From Acanthaster planci (Eukaryota; Echinodermata; Asteroidea; Valvatida; Acanthasteridae), in NCBI RefSeq assembly GCF_001949145.1, contig NW_019091357.1:684235-748234 (forward strand): a stretch of 64,000 nt of DNA, written 5' to 3'. Of this stretch, positions 34,901-46,191 are shown in pieces. Each line of letters begins with the position of its first letter. Position 1 is the first letter of the stretch. A model generated the notes under the pieces. That model ran no database searches. It had not been told where the DNA came from and saw only the letters and a list, made by a program, of their open reading frames with translations. The translations under genes and the position numbers were made by a program.

Positions 34901-37900
34901 TTTAAAGCTGCAAAAGCTGATGTAGTTATGAATCCTGTTTTCTCCTCGTCTCTGTGCTAGGTTCACCTGCCCATCAAGCGATCTGTTCGGCCCAGGATGG
35001 CCAGGCCAGCAGCTGAGAGTGACATGGGAATAACAAGCAATACTGCCAAGAGGATTCTAGACACGCTGGAGAAGATGTCTACTCCCTTGTCAGATGCTAA
35101 GAGGATACCATTATCACCATCAGCATCCCCGCTAGCGATTTGGGTGAGTTCAAACACCTGTATGCCACACCTCCACCCCATGTTTTACCCCTTACCACTG
35201 AACTTACCTATGCCTACAATTCCATGTCCAAATTTTGTATTGCTTCAGATTGTTGGATTTACCAAGGAGCGTAGTCTTTGTTATATTGTATGACATTGGG
35301 AAAGGAGACCTGAATGTGACACATTGTAATTCCAAGAATCATTGTCTGGAACAAAAGTCATGAAAGTAGAGTGTTTCACCATGCTCTCCTGATAGATGTT
35401 GTTAGACAGCCACAGACCATCAACTTGCCCATCGCCTCAACTTGTAACCCTGAGCCCAATTTAAATCTAGACCATAGCTGAGATGTTTACTGCTGGAAGT
35501 GCTCTCATATCTCTCTTGGGGGACTTGTGTCTTTGTGTTGGAGTTATCACTACTTTTTCATTGCTACCAGCAATTTTTCTGTCGGTCAGATAGAGCGAGG
35601 ACCAGACCATTGAAATCAATCACATCTGTTTATCTTTTAGTTGTCGTCACTTGTCATGAGTCAGTGCCTTATTCACAGTAAATTGAAGCCAGCTATTGAT
35701 TCCAAAAGCAATTGATAGCAAAGCTCATCTTGAATCTTAAGTTAATGTTTGTTTTTAGGAAGAATTTTAAGCCAATTCGCGGAAGATCGGCCAATGTAAT
35801 CAAAGCCAAACAAGTTAACCAAAGCGACATGTGATATCCAAAATTTCAATTAAGTTATTATTTTTATGTATAACAGAACAAATATTCATCTTGGATTGCT
35901 TTCTTTTCCAATCTTTACCTCTGCCCTTCCAAGAAAACTATCAAATATTTCTCAAAGAGTAGAATTTACTGGCAGTGTCTGTTGATTTCGTAGTCTAAGG
36001 AAGTGGACACACTATGTGAGACATATTCTGGTCATGAAGTGTTGAATGGAGTAGCCTTCAGTGCCTCCACAACCTTCTGGAGATGGCTGTCGTGTTTACA
36101 GTTGTTATCGTAGAATCATAAATAATGCAGGCGTGCAACTTTCCATCAGATCAGCTGATTTCCTTCTTTTCACTTCACATTCATTCCATTGGAAATTGAA
36201 AAACACTGTACAAAGTCTTGTAAAGATTGGAATTTCCTTGTTTTTGTCAAAGTCCAAGTTTTGTGGCTGGCAATGGCCTCGTGTCTTCTACATACGCAAA
36301 ATAAAAATGGAGCATGGACAGAGTACCGTTATCTACACAACATACAGATAATGCAAACTGACATTGGATCTGATTGCCAAAGCCAATCAATAGGCCGCTG
36401 TTCCAGCATCGTCAAATTTTGTCCAATCCAGCTTTCCGGAGTTGGCCGTTATCTTACTTTAGTCATGCAAGTTGTACAGCTAGGAATCCCCTGATATTTG
36501 ATCAGTAACAGGTGTTCAAGTAGCTTGTCAAGTACCTACAAAAGCAGGGCAGTTCTTTACCTCTTCCAAAGACTGCATCATAGTGATACACCTCAAGTTT
36601 TCATGGGGAACTAGTTAAGATAAGTATTACTCAGGACAGGGGGTAGCTTAACCCTAACCCTGCCAGACACAGCACAGTGCATCAGATGAAAAAGTTGAAT
36701 GCACTTTGATGCTGAAGCTGAACAAACTGGCCATGTTGAGACGATGTGAACTGGTCCTAGTGAACAATACCACTGTTGGATCTTGTCATGTAGTGTTGGG
36801 CGGTTCCAGAATTCTCAGAGCCGGTTCTGGCTCCAGCTAAGGACCGCGATCTAGAGTTGGAAAGATATAAAGAAAAGCATAAGGTTTAATAAAACACATT
36901 AAAAATCTGTCGCTGCCCCATCTCGCCGGTTGCCACTCACAAATGGCACAACGATTGGCTTTGGGTCTTTAGTGGGCTTTAAGATTATCCATAGTGGGTT
37001 TTTTTAAATTTTATTTTTGCCTCTTCGTAGCCTAGTCATGGTTGGAATAAATCTGCAACATGCATGTACAACCATGATACAACTCAGCACTGCTTCCCCC
37101 TGCACTATATTCCACTCTACGGACATGTATAAAAATATTCCAATCAGAACAACTGATTCTCCATTGCAAGTACATGTAACTTTACCCGTAATACAAATGG
37201 AATCATCGACCATGCCTCGGAACTTCAGACTGGACTTTGGACTGGATCACATGTACTTATTGAACATGTGCCAACGTATCGTAAATGGCCATGGACCATG
37301 CATAAACCGGCCATTCGTCCACAGTGGCCGCATCTAAAATTCCAATACGTCCACTATCTTGTAAGCTATGCCATTGCCCAGGTCCATGCATGGAACTGGC
37401 TCTGAAGTGAGAAGTTGAGAACGGAGACACTCGCTGGACAGTAAAAACGTTGTGGACTCTGGTGCATAAGTTTGGGCAACGGCTAGGCTTTTTCTTAACC
37501 GCTTGACGATTTGGCCTGCTGTCATGCATGTGTACAACACGTCACACGCAAGTACCAGGCAATGTTGAAGTCGTAGCCACGTGTAAAACAGTCTTCGAGC
37601 TTCATGGCTTTCGCTTCATTTTCCCTTGTGTAGAAGGGTGCCCTGCTATAATGTACAGCATGATAAACATACCCATACATGCGGCAGTGGTGACTCAGAT
37701 TCTATGTTTGGAGTTGTCGACTCATGGGCGGTGAGTGGTGATAACGTGACTGGGACTCGGATTTGATGTTTGGAGTCGGCTCTTTGAATGGGGAACTGCC
37801 AATGGTGGGTGCCCAGTTCTTCACAAAAGCAGAGCCGCTGATTTCGATTTTTTTTTTGGAACCGCGGTTCCACTCAGAACTGGGAGTACTGCACAAGCCT

Positions 37901-39898
37901 AGTTGTGACTGGCAACCACAGACTCCCAGGCTGTTTGACCTTGGGGAGAGTTGACCTGTTGGATCTTGTTACACTGGGCAGGCAAATCACTTTGACACTG
38001 ATATGTCTGGCTGGGTTTCTAGCCAAAGTAGGCTGGAGGTTTAGGGTCAGGGTTTAATGCAGTCAGCTGTTGAATTTGTTTTTTGATTGTGGGATCTTTG
38101 TTCAGGGTTTTCATTGGCAAATATGTGAATATACCCATTTTAAGATTTTTTAAAATGGAAAAGAAAAATCACATCTCTTCAATTTAATTAAAATTAAAAA
38201 CACTAGTTTGCCTTGCACTGATTTATGAATTTCTTTAATTTGGAATTGAATCATCTGAATCAAAATTGGCGCTTGGTCAAACCTAGTGTATGTGAGAAAG
38301 TCATCTCGCTCACCGCATAAATTGGTTGCCACTATTTCCAGTAGATAAGCCGATTCTTGGCAGTTCGGACCTTGTAATCTAAAAAGATGATTTTTTTTAT
38401 TTTTTTGCTTTCCACACAGCCAAGTAGGACGACCAAACTAAGAGCACCAACCTCCCCTCATCGAACCCCCAGGGCTGAGCACCAGGGGTGTAAGGATACC
38501 TGTTCCACCTGTGTCTGGGTTGAATATACCCCACAGCGTGAGTATAGCACGCAACAGACAGCCCCTCCTCCCTACCCCTATAGCAATTAGCACTGCCGAG
38601 GATGAATCCCAAGACGTGGAGAAGGACGCAGCAACCAGCAGGTCAAGCAGTGCGCCTGCACCAGCGATGACTATTGGTAAATTCTCCTTCAGGTAAGTTG
38701 GCTCTGACATTATGACCACGTCACCAGGGCTTGCATCTGAGACTTAAAAGTAAAACGGCCCACGTATGACCAGCTCCAAATTTCAGTTGGAACATACGGA
38801 CCACAAGGACTTACACTTGTAAATAAATAATAGGGACGGCACGCCTTGCAGACCCATGTTTTCAGTGGAAACATATCTGGTACTTCAAGGAGGGTGTTTC
38901 CAGCCGAACATTCCAGGCATTTTGGGTTGCTAGATATCCCTAACCCTGTCTTGCTCTTCTCGTACCTAGGCATGATGTCCCAGCCGTGTCCACCCAAGCC
39001 CCACCACCCATCTCCAGATTGGACACCACTCCAGTCCAACCTTTAACAAACAACAGGTCTAGTAGTGGTGGGAAGATGAAAGTGAAATGGAAGAATGGTC
39101 AGAAAACCAACCCCAAAGAGCAAGCTGAAGATACAGTAAGAAAACAAGATCCATCTCCTTATACTAACTCTTTAGATATCATCGCCAGGAGACTTCCTTA
39201 ACTCTCCTTGTTCAACCCAAGTGTACATTTTGAATGTACCTTGGATGCACATGCTTGTTCACACCAGTGAATCTGTAGTGTATTTGCATAAGCACGGACT
39301 GAGCATTGGCAGTCTTCCTTAAGCAGAAGCACCCCCTCATCAGTTGAGAAGAGCCATGCTGGTCGGGAGTGTTGGTAGCAACGCGACGTAACGTGTGCAT
39401 TTCCTAGTTGTTCGTGAACCAGCGAAGTTCAGTTCTGACCAAAGGAGCCTCCGTTACTAAGCAAATAACACCCTTTCCTGGTCCAGCTAGGGGCTCGCAG
39501 CGTCAGAATATCGCCTTGTCATCTCTTTACTGTCTCAAATGAAGGGGAGAACTTCACATGCAGTAGATACGTCTTGAATTCTGATTCTGTTTCATTCCTT
39601 TGATTTCTTTCCCAAGGTTGAGGTTGTTGATCTGCCTAACGTTCCCCTTCCCCTGAAAACCATGCCCTCGTTCAGCTTTGGCCAGACCCTCCAGCCGCCT
39701 AAATCAACAGCGCCCTCAGCGTCCATCTCGGCGATGTCGAGCTCCGGTCACGGTTTCAGGTTCACCACCTCCACGCCTGCCATCGGTGTGAGTGCACCAG
39801 CAGCCAAAAAGGACGAAGGGAGTCACGAGTTCACTTTTGCGTCGCCCATCCTGAAGCAGACATCAACGATATCAGCGCCTGAATTTGAGACTACTGAG
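28986..39898 (+). CDS. NUP153: NUP153 N-terminal pore-targeting region
   Basis: Nine exons encode the unique N-terminal region that anchors NUP153 in the nuclear basket and binds lamina and pore partners in vertebrates. Exon 2 has FLDRVKDLVTPSWLSSMW, an amphipathic helix like the vertebrate membrane-binding one. Exon 5 has SSPFYPGKTTYGGAAA and exon 6 has SNTAKRILDTLEKM followed by SDAKRIPLSP, both close to human NUP153. Exon 8 has SSSGGKMKVK. Exon 9 starts the Phe-containing stretches (PSFSFGQT). Exon 7 (38420-38692) contains the frame error described in its own entry. Confidence 0.9.
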
Positions 39899-42800
39899 GT
39901 AAGCTTTTATGACTAGATATGGTAGGGCATAGAGATTTGACATTTTTGAAGTGCTTTACCCTTCACCCATCTCCTCACTGACGTATTTCAAGTCTCTTCT
40001 TCAAATTGACTTCTGATGCATCCAATTCTCTTTCCTGTCAGGCTTTTACGTTCAGCCTTCCCAAGCAACCAGAGGATTCTCCAAGCATGGCCTCATCCAA
40101 GCCATTGAACTTTGTAAACCCGTCTTCCAGCACCAGCAAGAGCAGCCTTCCTTCAGCGGCAGCCCCCTCCTTCAGGATCACCAAAGTCCAGTCTCCAGGC
40201 AAGGACAACGAGGACGAGAGTGAAGAATCAGAGTATGGGATCAAGCCTGCCAAGACTCTCAAAACAGGAAGCTGCTTAGAAGTCTTGGGAATCAGTGAGT
40301 CATTCCGACACTTCTGATTATCAAAGCTTTATTCTGAAACGTTGATCAAAATGGCTCTCTCTCCAAACTTCGACGTGGACCTAAAATTTGAAAATGACTG
40401 GAATTGCAATGATACCCATATGGTGGAGTAATGATGGAATGTATAGATTATGTAATTTCAAGTCAGTTAGCATTCTAATTGGTGGTAAACAAGCTCAAGA
40501 ACACAGCTGATTCAGTGTTACAGTTTGTGAGATAATTATGGCAAATTGTAAGTTGCTCTGGAAAAATACTTTGCCTTTGAGAATGATTTGGCGGTGATTG
40601 GGCCCTCTAATCTTTTAGGTTATGCAATGTGAGGTGTTTACAACCATGGTTGCAAAAATGCTTGAGTGTAATGGCTTTGTCCTCATTTCTGAAGTTGCAC
40701 CTGCAGAAACAGCAATGACAACATCACAAATAACAGTGGCTCCTGCCAACGACCCATTTGCAAAGTTGAAACCACCTGCTGGTGCATGGAATTGCGACAC
40801 TTGCCTCGTCCAGAACAAGGCTAACGACAGCACCTGCCTTGCCTGCCAGACTCCTAAACCTGCATCAGAACCCCAGAGCAACGCCACCTCAACGACTTCA
40901 GACAGTGCCCCAGTTTCATCCAATGACTTACTAGCCAAGGTCAAACCTTGCTTACTTCAGAATAAAAAAGAAGCTGACAAATGCGTAGCGTGTGAGACCC
41001 CCAAACCTGCAGAAATGCAAAAAACTGCCTCACCACCACTTAGCAATTCCCTGCTGGACAGGTTCAGACCAACCCCTGGAAGCTGGGAATGCAACACCTG
41101 TCTAATAAAAAACAAATCTGATGCAGACAAGTGTATCTCCTGTACGACGCCCAAACCAGGTGCTTGTGGTTTGAACCCACCTGCCTCTAGTAATGCATTA
41201 ACAAACTCATCCGCCAAGGGTGGCTTGGGGACTAAATTGAACCCCTCTGATGTCAATGGCACCAACTCTTCTGTCTCAACCAAAACGGACAATGTCATGG
41301 ACAAGTTTAAATCACCGTCTGTTTCATGGACTTGTGACACCTGTTTGATACAGAATAAAGAGTCAGCTGACAGGTGTATAGCATGCGAAACGCCAAAGCC
41401 AGGAAGTCAACCAACGCTCAAAACACCGCCGGGTATGAAAAAACTCTTCATTCTTTTTTCTCGTTATTTATAATTGAATTGTATCCAAGTGAAACGTTCA
41501 CCAATGGCAGCAGAGTTGAAAAGACTTGGTTCATTTGAAGATATCTTCCATCTCACGCAATGAGTGAATATTTTACGTATTCCGTAAGAATCAATTTTGT
41601 CTTTCTTTTCACAGTTTCAGCATTCAAATTTGGAAGCCAATCAGTTTCAGGGTCCAGCAGCACAGCAGGTAGTTTCAAGTTTGGCGGTACCAACACAGAT
41701 AGTACCTTCAAGTTCTCCTCGGGCAAGCTGAATGTGCCGTCTGATGGGCTTACCTTTGGAGCACCGAAGACATCAACTAGCGGGATTCAGTTTGGATTGT
41801 CTAAAGACAACACCTCCTCTGGCTTCAAGTTTGGTTCAAGTTCAGACTCGCAGACCAAGACTAACTCCTCGACGGCAGCTGACGGCATAACGTTTAGCTC
41901 AGACAAAGCCAACAAATCAGATAGTGGATTGAAGTTGGGGGCGCAGGCAGTCTCGGCTGGTGAGTCCACTCAAGATACGCCAACAGTCAGTTCCAGTTTC
42001 CAATTTGGCTCTGCATCAACAAAGTCAGACTCTGTCCCTCCAAATGTGGACCCATTTAAAACAGCCTCATCAAGCAAAACAAGCTTTGGTTCAGGTTTAG
42101 GTGCAAATACTGTAACGACAGATACTCAAGAAACGGACTCAATAGCCAAACAGAAACAAGGGTTCACGTTTGGCTCAAGCAAGGGTGATACCCCCAAAGT
42201 GAATTTTGGCAGCTCAGTCACAGATCAGAACCAGACCGGTGCCAAATTTTCTTTTGGGGCCAAGGCACCAACAGACGATGCCACCAAACCAACCACATTT
42301 CAATTCACTGCTAGCACCAATTCTCCAGCTTCAACCTCCCAGGACTCTGTTGAGAAACCAACCCTAAAATTTGGTGCCTCGTCATCAGTCGTTGAAGACG
42401 CACCCAAGCTGGTCAGCGTAAGTTCTGGATTCAGTTTTGGAGGGGCCGCAGTGAATGCCACAGACTCGACGCAGCAACTGTCTCACCAGAACAGTGTGGC
42501 TCCAACCTTCCAATTTGGCAAGCCCAACTCAGGAAGTGATGAAGCAGGCACTGGCCATCCACCCCTCAAAAAAGGAGTGACTTTTGCCTCTCCCGTTGAG
42601 CAGCAATCAGCAACAGAGGTTAAGAGTGCCTTCGCTTTTGGCGGAACGCCCAGTGAGCCATCAACATCGCAGCCTACTCCTTTTGTCTTTGGAACAACTG
42701 ACAAAGGTATTGTTCTTCCTCATGCAAACTATTCTACCACTCTCATTTTGACAGATTTATGTTTGGCAAAGTGTTTCTCTAAGGGTCAGTGGAAGAGGTT

Positions 42801-45330
42801 TTTGAAGAGTGGACCAGTTTCAGGCCAATGCAAGTTTATACAAACACGCAGCAGTCGGTCGTCGAGGAGCTGTTGAATGTCCCATTTTACTCTAAATTGT
42901 AAAGTTCCCTTTGTATTCTCATTGGGTTTGAAGATCTGAAATGGTACATTCCAATCACCTCTTTGGTTAGCAGAAGGTTTACTTTTCCTCCTGTTTGCAG
43001 GTGACACTGCTTCCAAGCCAAATGGTGGTATCACGTTTGGAACACCAACACAAACAACAGCACCAACACAGTCTGTTGAGCCCTTCACATTTGGAGCAGG
43101 TGGGTAGAGAGACAAATTGGTTTATATTTCCTGAAAAGAAGTAACCCCAATTCAGACAGGTGTTCTACAGTCGTGCTGAACCGAACAGAATTAAGAGTGA
43201 CTCAGGTCGACCTGATTAAATTTTGGTTTCAGACAGACAAACTTAATGCAAAGATTCGAATTGAGTTTGATCCATGAAAAGAGCGACGTTTGAAACCAAG
43301 TCGCTCTGGTGTCATCCCGAGCACCTTCAGGTGTTGAACTTTTGCCTGCTAGCACACTCGGCCACTCTTAATTGTTTCGGACATTGAACTTTTGCCATAC
43401 TATAGGGAAAGAAAGCCTGTCTGAAATAGGTTTAAGATTCAAGAATGTAGTAAGCAACAACGAACCACAAACAACTGCAACCATAGGTTACAACCATTGT
43501 ATTGTCAAAGTGACAATTGTTAGACACACAAACGTGTATTTGTAAACAGTTTCTCTTGCATGGCTATTTGTTTTGCTTTGGAATCCTACAATGAGTGTTC
43601 CGATGTCTGACTTTTCAGTGTTGGCAGGTATAAGATAAAACAGGTGGAACATGTTTTTTTCTTTTTTTTTGTTTGTTCAGGAACCAATAACAGCAAATCA
43701 GCAAGCTTCAACTTTTCAGCATCCTCCAATCAAAATGCTGCCCCAGCATCAGATGGTTTCAAGTTTGGCTCCACGTCAACGTCAGTAGCATCGACCCCTA
43801 CTCAGCAGAACCCACCAGCATTCGGAGGTAGGGTGTGATCCAGGGGTACACCATCAAGAGGTGGCGGTTTTCAAAATGAATTGGGAGTATAAAAGTTCAT
43901 GCTTACTTCTGTCTTCAAACTGAATAGATTTCACTTCACAAACAAAATACCTCTATTAGACCTTGCATCGATAATGTTTGGTCAGCAAACAGAAAGTCTC
44001 CTTTTTCTCTCTCTATTTTTTTAATTTGTTGTTAAATGTTAGCATTTATCTTTCCTCTTTAGTGAATTGCTTTTAATTGTTCCATTCTTTTATATTTTTC
44101 TTCAAGGCTTTAGTAGCTCAGCCTCTTCCTCCAACACCACCTTTGGCTCCGCCTTCGGGAGCCAACCAGCTACTAATTCCACCTCAAATCCCTTTGGTGG
44201 CCAGCAATCATCCCAGGCTTCAGTCCCAGCGTTTGGTGCCCCAAGTGGGACCAGCGTGTTCGGCAGCTCAGCCACGCCTGCATTTGGTGCCACTGCGTCG
44301 GCGGGCAGCTCCGGATCATCCACGCCAACGTTTGGTGCAGGTGGAGCTGGTACTGCCCCGGGGTTTGGCAGCGCTACTCCCAGCTTTGGTTCTGGCACAG
44401 TAAATACCACAATGGGTAAGCAATTCCCAAGTACTGCATGAACCAAGTTGGTATTTCCAGAAGACAAGTTCAATCAGGAACAAAGTGTGCGCGCGAGCCT
44501 GCGTATGGCTAAGATGATTGGGCACAACTCGCACACGCATATTTGCTGTTTCTAAATGATGTCGGCTGCCGTTGTTTCAGGCATGTGTAGTTGGAATAAC
44601 AAACTGGCTCATTAACATGGAGTTTGATTAGATAAATTTTTGTTATCACTGTTGGTGCCATTTTGGGATGAATTGGCTTACTCTTGGTTTCATTACCTAA
44701 TTCCAGGGTTCCAACCAGAGGCTGCGCCATCCTTCAACTTTGGTGGCAGCAACCCTTCATCAGGGACCACGCCAGGGGTGTTCACCTTCGGAGCCAGCAA
44801 CAACCAGAATGCTGTCCCTACTGTTGCTGCTCCACAAGCAGCAACAACTGGAGGATATAACTTTGGGCAATCAGCCTCGGGATTTGGCATGCAAGGTGGC
44901 GCCCAAAATGCCGCAGGTGCTCCAGCATCTGGGGTTTTCCAGTTTGGGTAAGAAAACAAGACTTGGGTTTTGATTTGTCAAGACTTGTTTAGTTGTGGCA
45001 GGGTACATCTGAAGTGAAGCAGCCAGGAGAAGTTTAGAATAACTTGAATTCTCTATCTTTGCAGTTGGTCAAGCTCAAATGCTCCTTGATTTATTTCTAA
45101 TTTGCACATTTTTTGTAAATTGCCAACTAGTCCATTTCCAAATTCGCCACATGTCAAATGTTCCTAGCATTTCGGCCGAGTTTTTAAGTAGTTTTCCTCT
45201 TTCTTCCTACAACAACAGATCTAACCAGTCACAGCCCCAAGCACCTGGTGCTTCGTTCACATTTGGCGCAGCAGCGGGTACTGGACAGCGCAAGTTCCGG
45301 AAAGCTGTCCGCAGGACAAGGAAAACATAA
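28986..45330 (+). CDS. NUP153: Nucleoporin NUP153, complete but with one frame error
   Basis: NUP153 is the FG nucleoporin of the nuclear basket; it docks importins, exportins and Ran. Exons: 28986-29066, 31230-31605, 33188-33304, 33554-33729, 34726-34854, 34961-35143, 38420-38692, 38970-39135, 39617-39898, 40042-40294, 40695-41432, 41615-42706, 43001-43099, 43681-43827, 44107-44415, 44707-44947, 45219-45330. The ATG context is AAACCATGG. The sum is 1591 codons only if one C is removed from the run at 38466-38470; otherwise exon 7 shifts frame. The N-terminus (MASTGGGKMRQKRS...KPYQ), the SSPFYPGKTTYGGAAA box, the zinc fingers, the FG region and the basic end (RKFRKAVRRTRKT) all match the family. 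The start of exon 11 could be 40695 or 40707. Confidence 0.95.
29343..30492. mobile_element. Non-autonomous DNA element with inverted arrays of 16-bp repeats
   Basis: NUP153 intron 1 carries, at 29343-29580, a tandem array of about 14 imperfect copies of CAACTCGTACCCCAGT. At 30341-30492 the same motif occurs inverted (GGGTACGAGTTGACCTG and variants). The outer ends match as inverted repeats (GATTTTGGGTCA... and ...TGACCCATTATG). Both sides are flanked by the same 7 bases, CTACACC (29336-29342 and 30493-30499), which looks like a target-site duplication. The roughly 760-bp centre has no reading frame of note. Confidence 0.75.
31606..33187 (+). other. NUP153 intron 2, nothing recognised
   Basis: Unique-looking sequence. 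I found no paired repeat, no credible extra exon and no mobile-element signature. Confidence 0.55.
33869..33960. repeat. Short foldback in a NUP153 intron
   Basis: AGGGCTATGTCTAGGTCT pairs with AGACCTAGCCGTAGCTCT at about 14 of 18 positions across a loop of about 45 bases. Confidence 0.45.
36791..37905. mobile_element. Possible hAT-like non-autonomous element
   Basis: In the 3.3-kb NUP153 intron 6, the left end GTGTTGGGCGGTTCCAGAAT and the inward-read right end GGCTTGTGCAGTACTCCCAG align over about 40 bases at roughly half of positions. Both continue into GGTTC/GAACC-rich DNA, as in hAT termini. No clean target duplication was found. Short open frames inside are by chance. Confidence 0.35.
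38420..38692 (+). CDS. NUP153: NUP153 exon 7 with single-base frame break
   Basis: Read in phase 0 from its acceptor, the exon gives PSRTTKLRAPTSPHRTP and then meets TAG near 38588. A second frame, blocked by a TAA at 38439, carries the expected continuation (RIPVPPVSGLNIPHSVSIAR) and ends with the correct phase 2 at the donor. The two meet at the C5 run 38466-38470. One C fewer joins them without a stop and makes the whole gene divisible by three. Sequencing or assembly error, or a polymorphism, is more likely than loss of an essential gene. Confidence 0.85.
40695..41432 (+). CDS. NUP153: NUP153 zinc-finger exon: four RanBP2-type fingers, one degenerate
   Basis: One exon encodes the whole Ran-GDP-binding zinc-finger array. 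Finger 1 (40781-40862) is GAWNCDTCLVQNKANDSTC with LACQTPKP. Finger 3 (41078-41158) is GSWECNTCLIKNKSDADKC with ISCTTPKP. Finger 4 (41321-41401) is VSWTCDTCLIQNKESADRC with IACETPKP. All three have the W-x-C-x2-C-x10-C-x2-C pattern. Finger 2 (about 40934-41008) reads AKVKPCLLQNKKEADKCVAC: the Trp and first Cys are gone through an in-frame loss of about nine codons. It cannot hold zinc in the usual way. Confidence 0.92.
41615..45330 (+). CDS. NUP153: NUP153 FG-repeat domain and basic C-terminus
   Basis: Six exons encode about 670 residues, Ser/Thr/Gly-rich and nearly free of large aliphatics, studded with FG, FxFG and GLFG-like units (FKFGSQS, FQFGSAS, FSFGGAA, FAFGGT, FVFGTT, FTFGASN). This is the disordered transport-factor-binding domain. 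The first exon alone (41615-42706) is 1092 nt. All internal introns from exon 10 to exon 16 are phase 1, so FG exons could be skipped without shifting frame. The last exon (45219-45330) ends GQRKFRKAVRRTRKT and TAA, matching the conserved basic tail that acts as an importin-alpha-type signal in vertebrates. Confidence 0.93.
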
Positions 45331-45499
45331 CAGCCCTGTCAACTGGCTCTAAAGCCTCCAAAGCACCACCTCTTGGGTAACATTTCATCTTCTTACTCGT
45401 CTTGATGGAGTCTGCGTAGTTAGTGATTTTAGGATTAATTTGGTCTCACTGACCAGCTCTTGAATAGTAGCTGACAGACTGGTGACAACGCTTTGCCTA

Positions 45500-45505
45500 A
45501 ATAAA
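45500..45505 (+). terminator. NUP153: First polyadenylation signal of NUP153
   Basis: AATAAA 170 bases after the stop. Further AATAAA hexamers occur near 48264, 49790, 49835 and 50158, so longer 3' UTR forms are possible. Confidence 0.5.
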
Positions 45506-46087
45506 TTATCCCTGAATTCTCAAGCGTGCCACTGTTTCAGTTTTAGCCATCCATACAGCATCTTTTGTTGACTTCATAAGCTACCTCCCTCAATTCCCCC
45601 CCCCTGGTTTGGGTGGTAATATATTTCTTTTGATAATCTTCATCTAGCAAGCTCATTCCTCATTGATGTTGAAGATGTGCAGTTAGAAATGCTGTTGGAA
45701 AGCAGATGCGCTAATTCATTGGGCAAAGTGGCATTTAGGAGGAAGTTTTTATTGATCTTGTGCAATGTTGAATCCCCTTCTTGGAGCTGAAGTTCAGCAT
45801 GTGTTCTCCCAGGTTTAGAAGAAGAACATAAATGCTGTAAAACAGAAACTGAGAGAATTTGGGCGGCAAACGCAGGAAACAACACTAAGCCTTGCTGGTT
45901 GTGCTCAGATAACTTTGAACGATGGAAATTGAATACACTGCTGTCACTTTCAGTGTCATCAATAGAGCACACAATCCTGTCCGATGAGAGCTCATCTGAA
46001 GTGATTCTTGTCCCATCTTTCCAAGTGTACAACAGCACCACCTGTCCAAAGCTGGATATATAGAGAGAGTAGCATCAACGTCAGACT

Positions 46088-46191
46088 TTGGAACCAAAAT
46101 GGCCGTTCATTATATGTGCAGTGCAGCATGCAGCTGTTGTGTGCTAAATGTTCACTGTACACTGATGCATCATCCGCCATTTTGGGTCCAA
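46088..46191. mobile_element. Small TIR element, family B, copy 1
   Basis: The ends TTGGAACCAAAATGGC and GCCATTTTGGGTCCAA are inverted repeats of each other at 15 of 16 positions. The inside includes GCAGTGCAGC...TGCAGCTGTTGTGTGCTA, shared with the copy at 47806. Confidence 0.75.

Noticed and set aside
37004-37540. Several overlapping frames of 70-106 codons on both strands
   Set aside because: They lie inside a NUP153 intron in a probable non-autonomous element, show no domain, and overlap one another in opposite frames.
44102-44959. Long minus-strand and alternate-frame ORFs over the NUP153 FG exons
   Set aside because: Shadows of the Gly/Ser/Thr-rich FG coding frame, with Pro/Ala-rich translations expected from such DNA.
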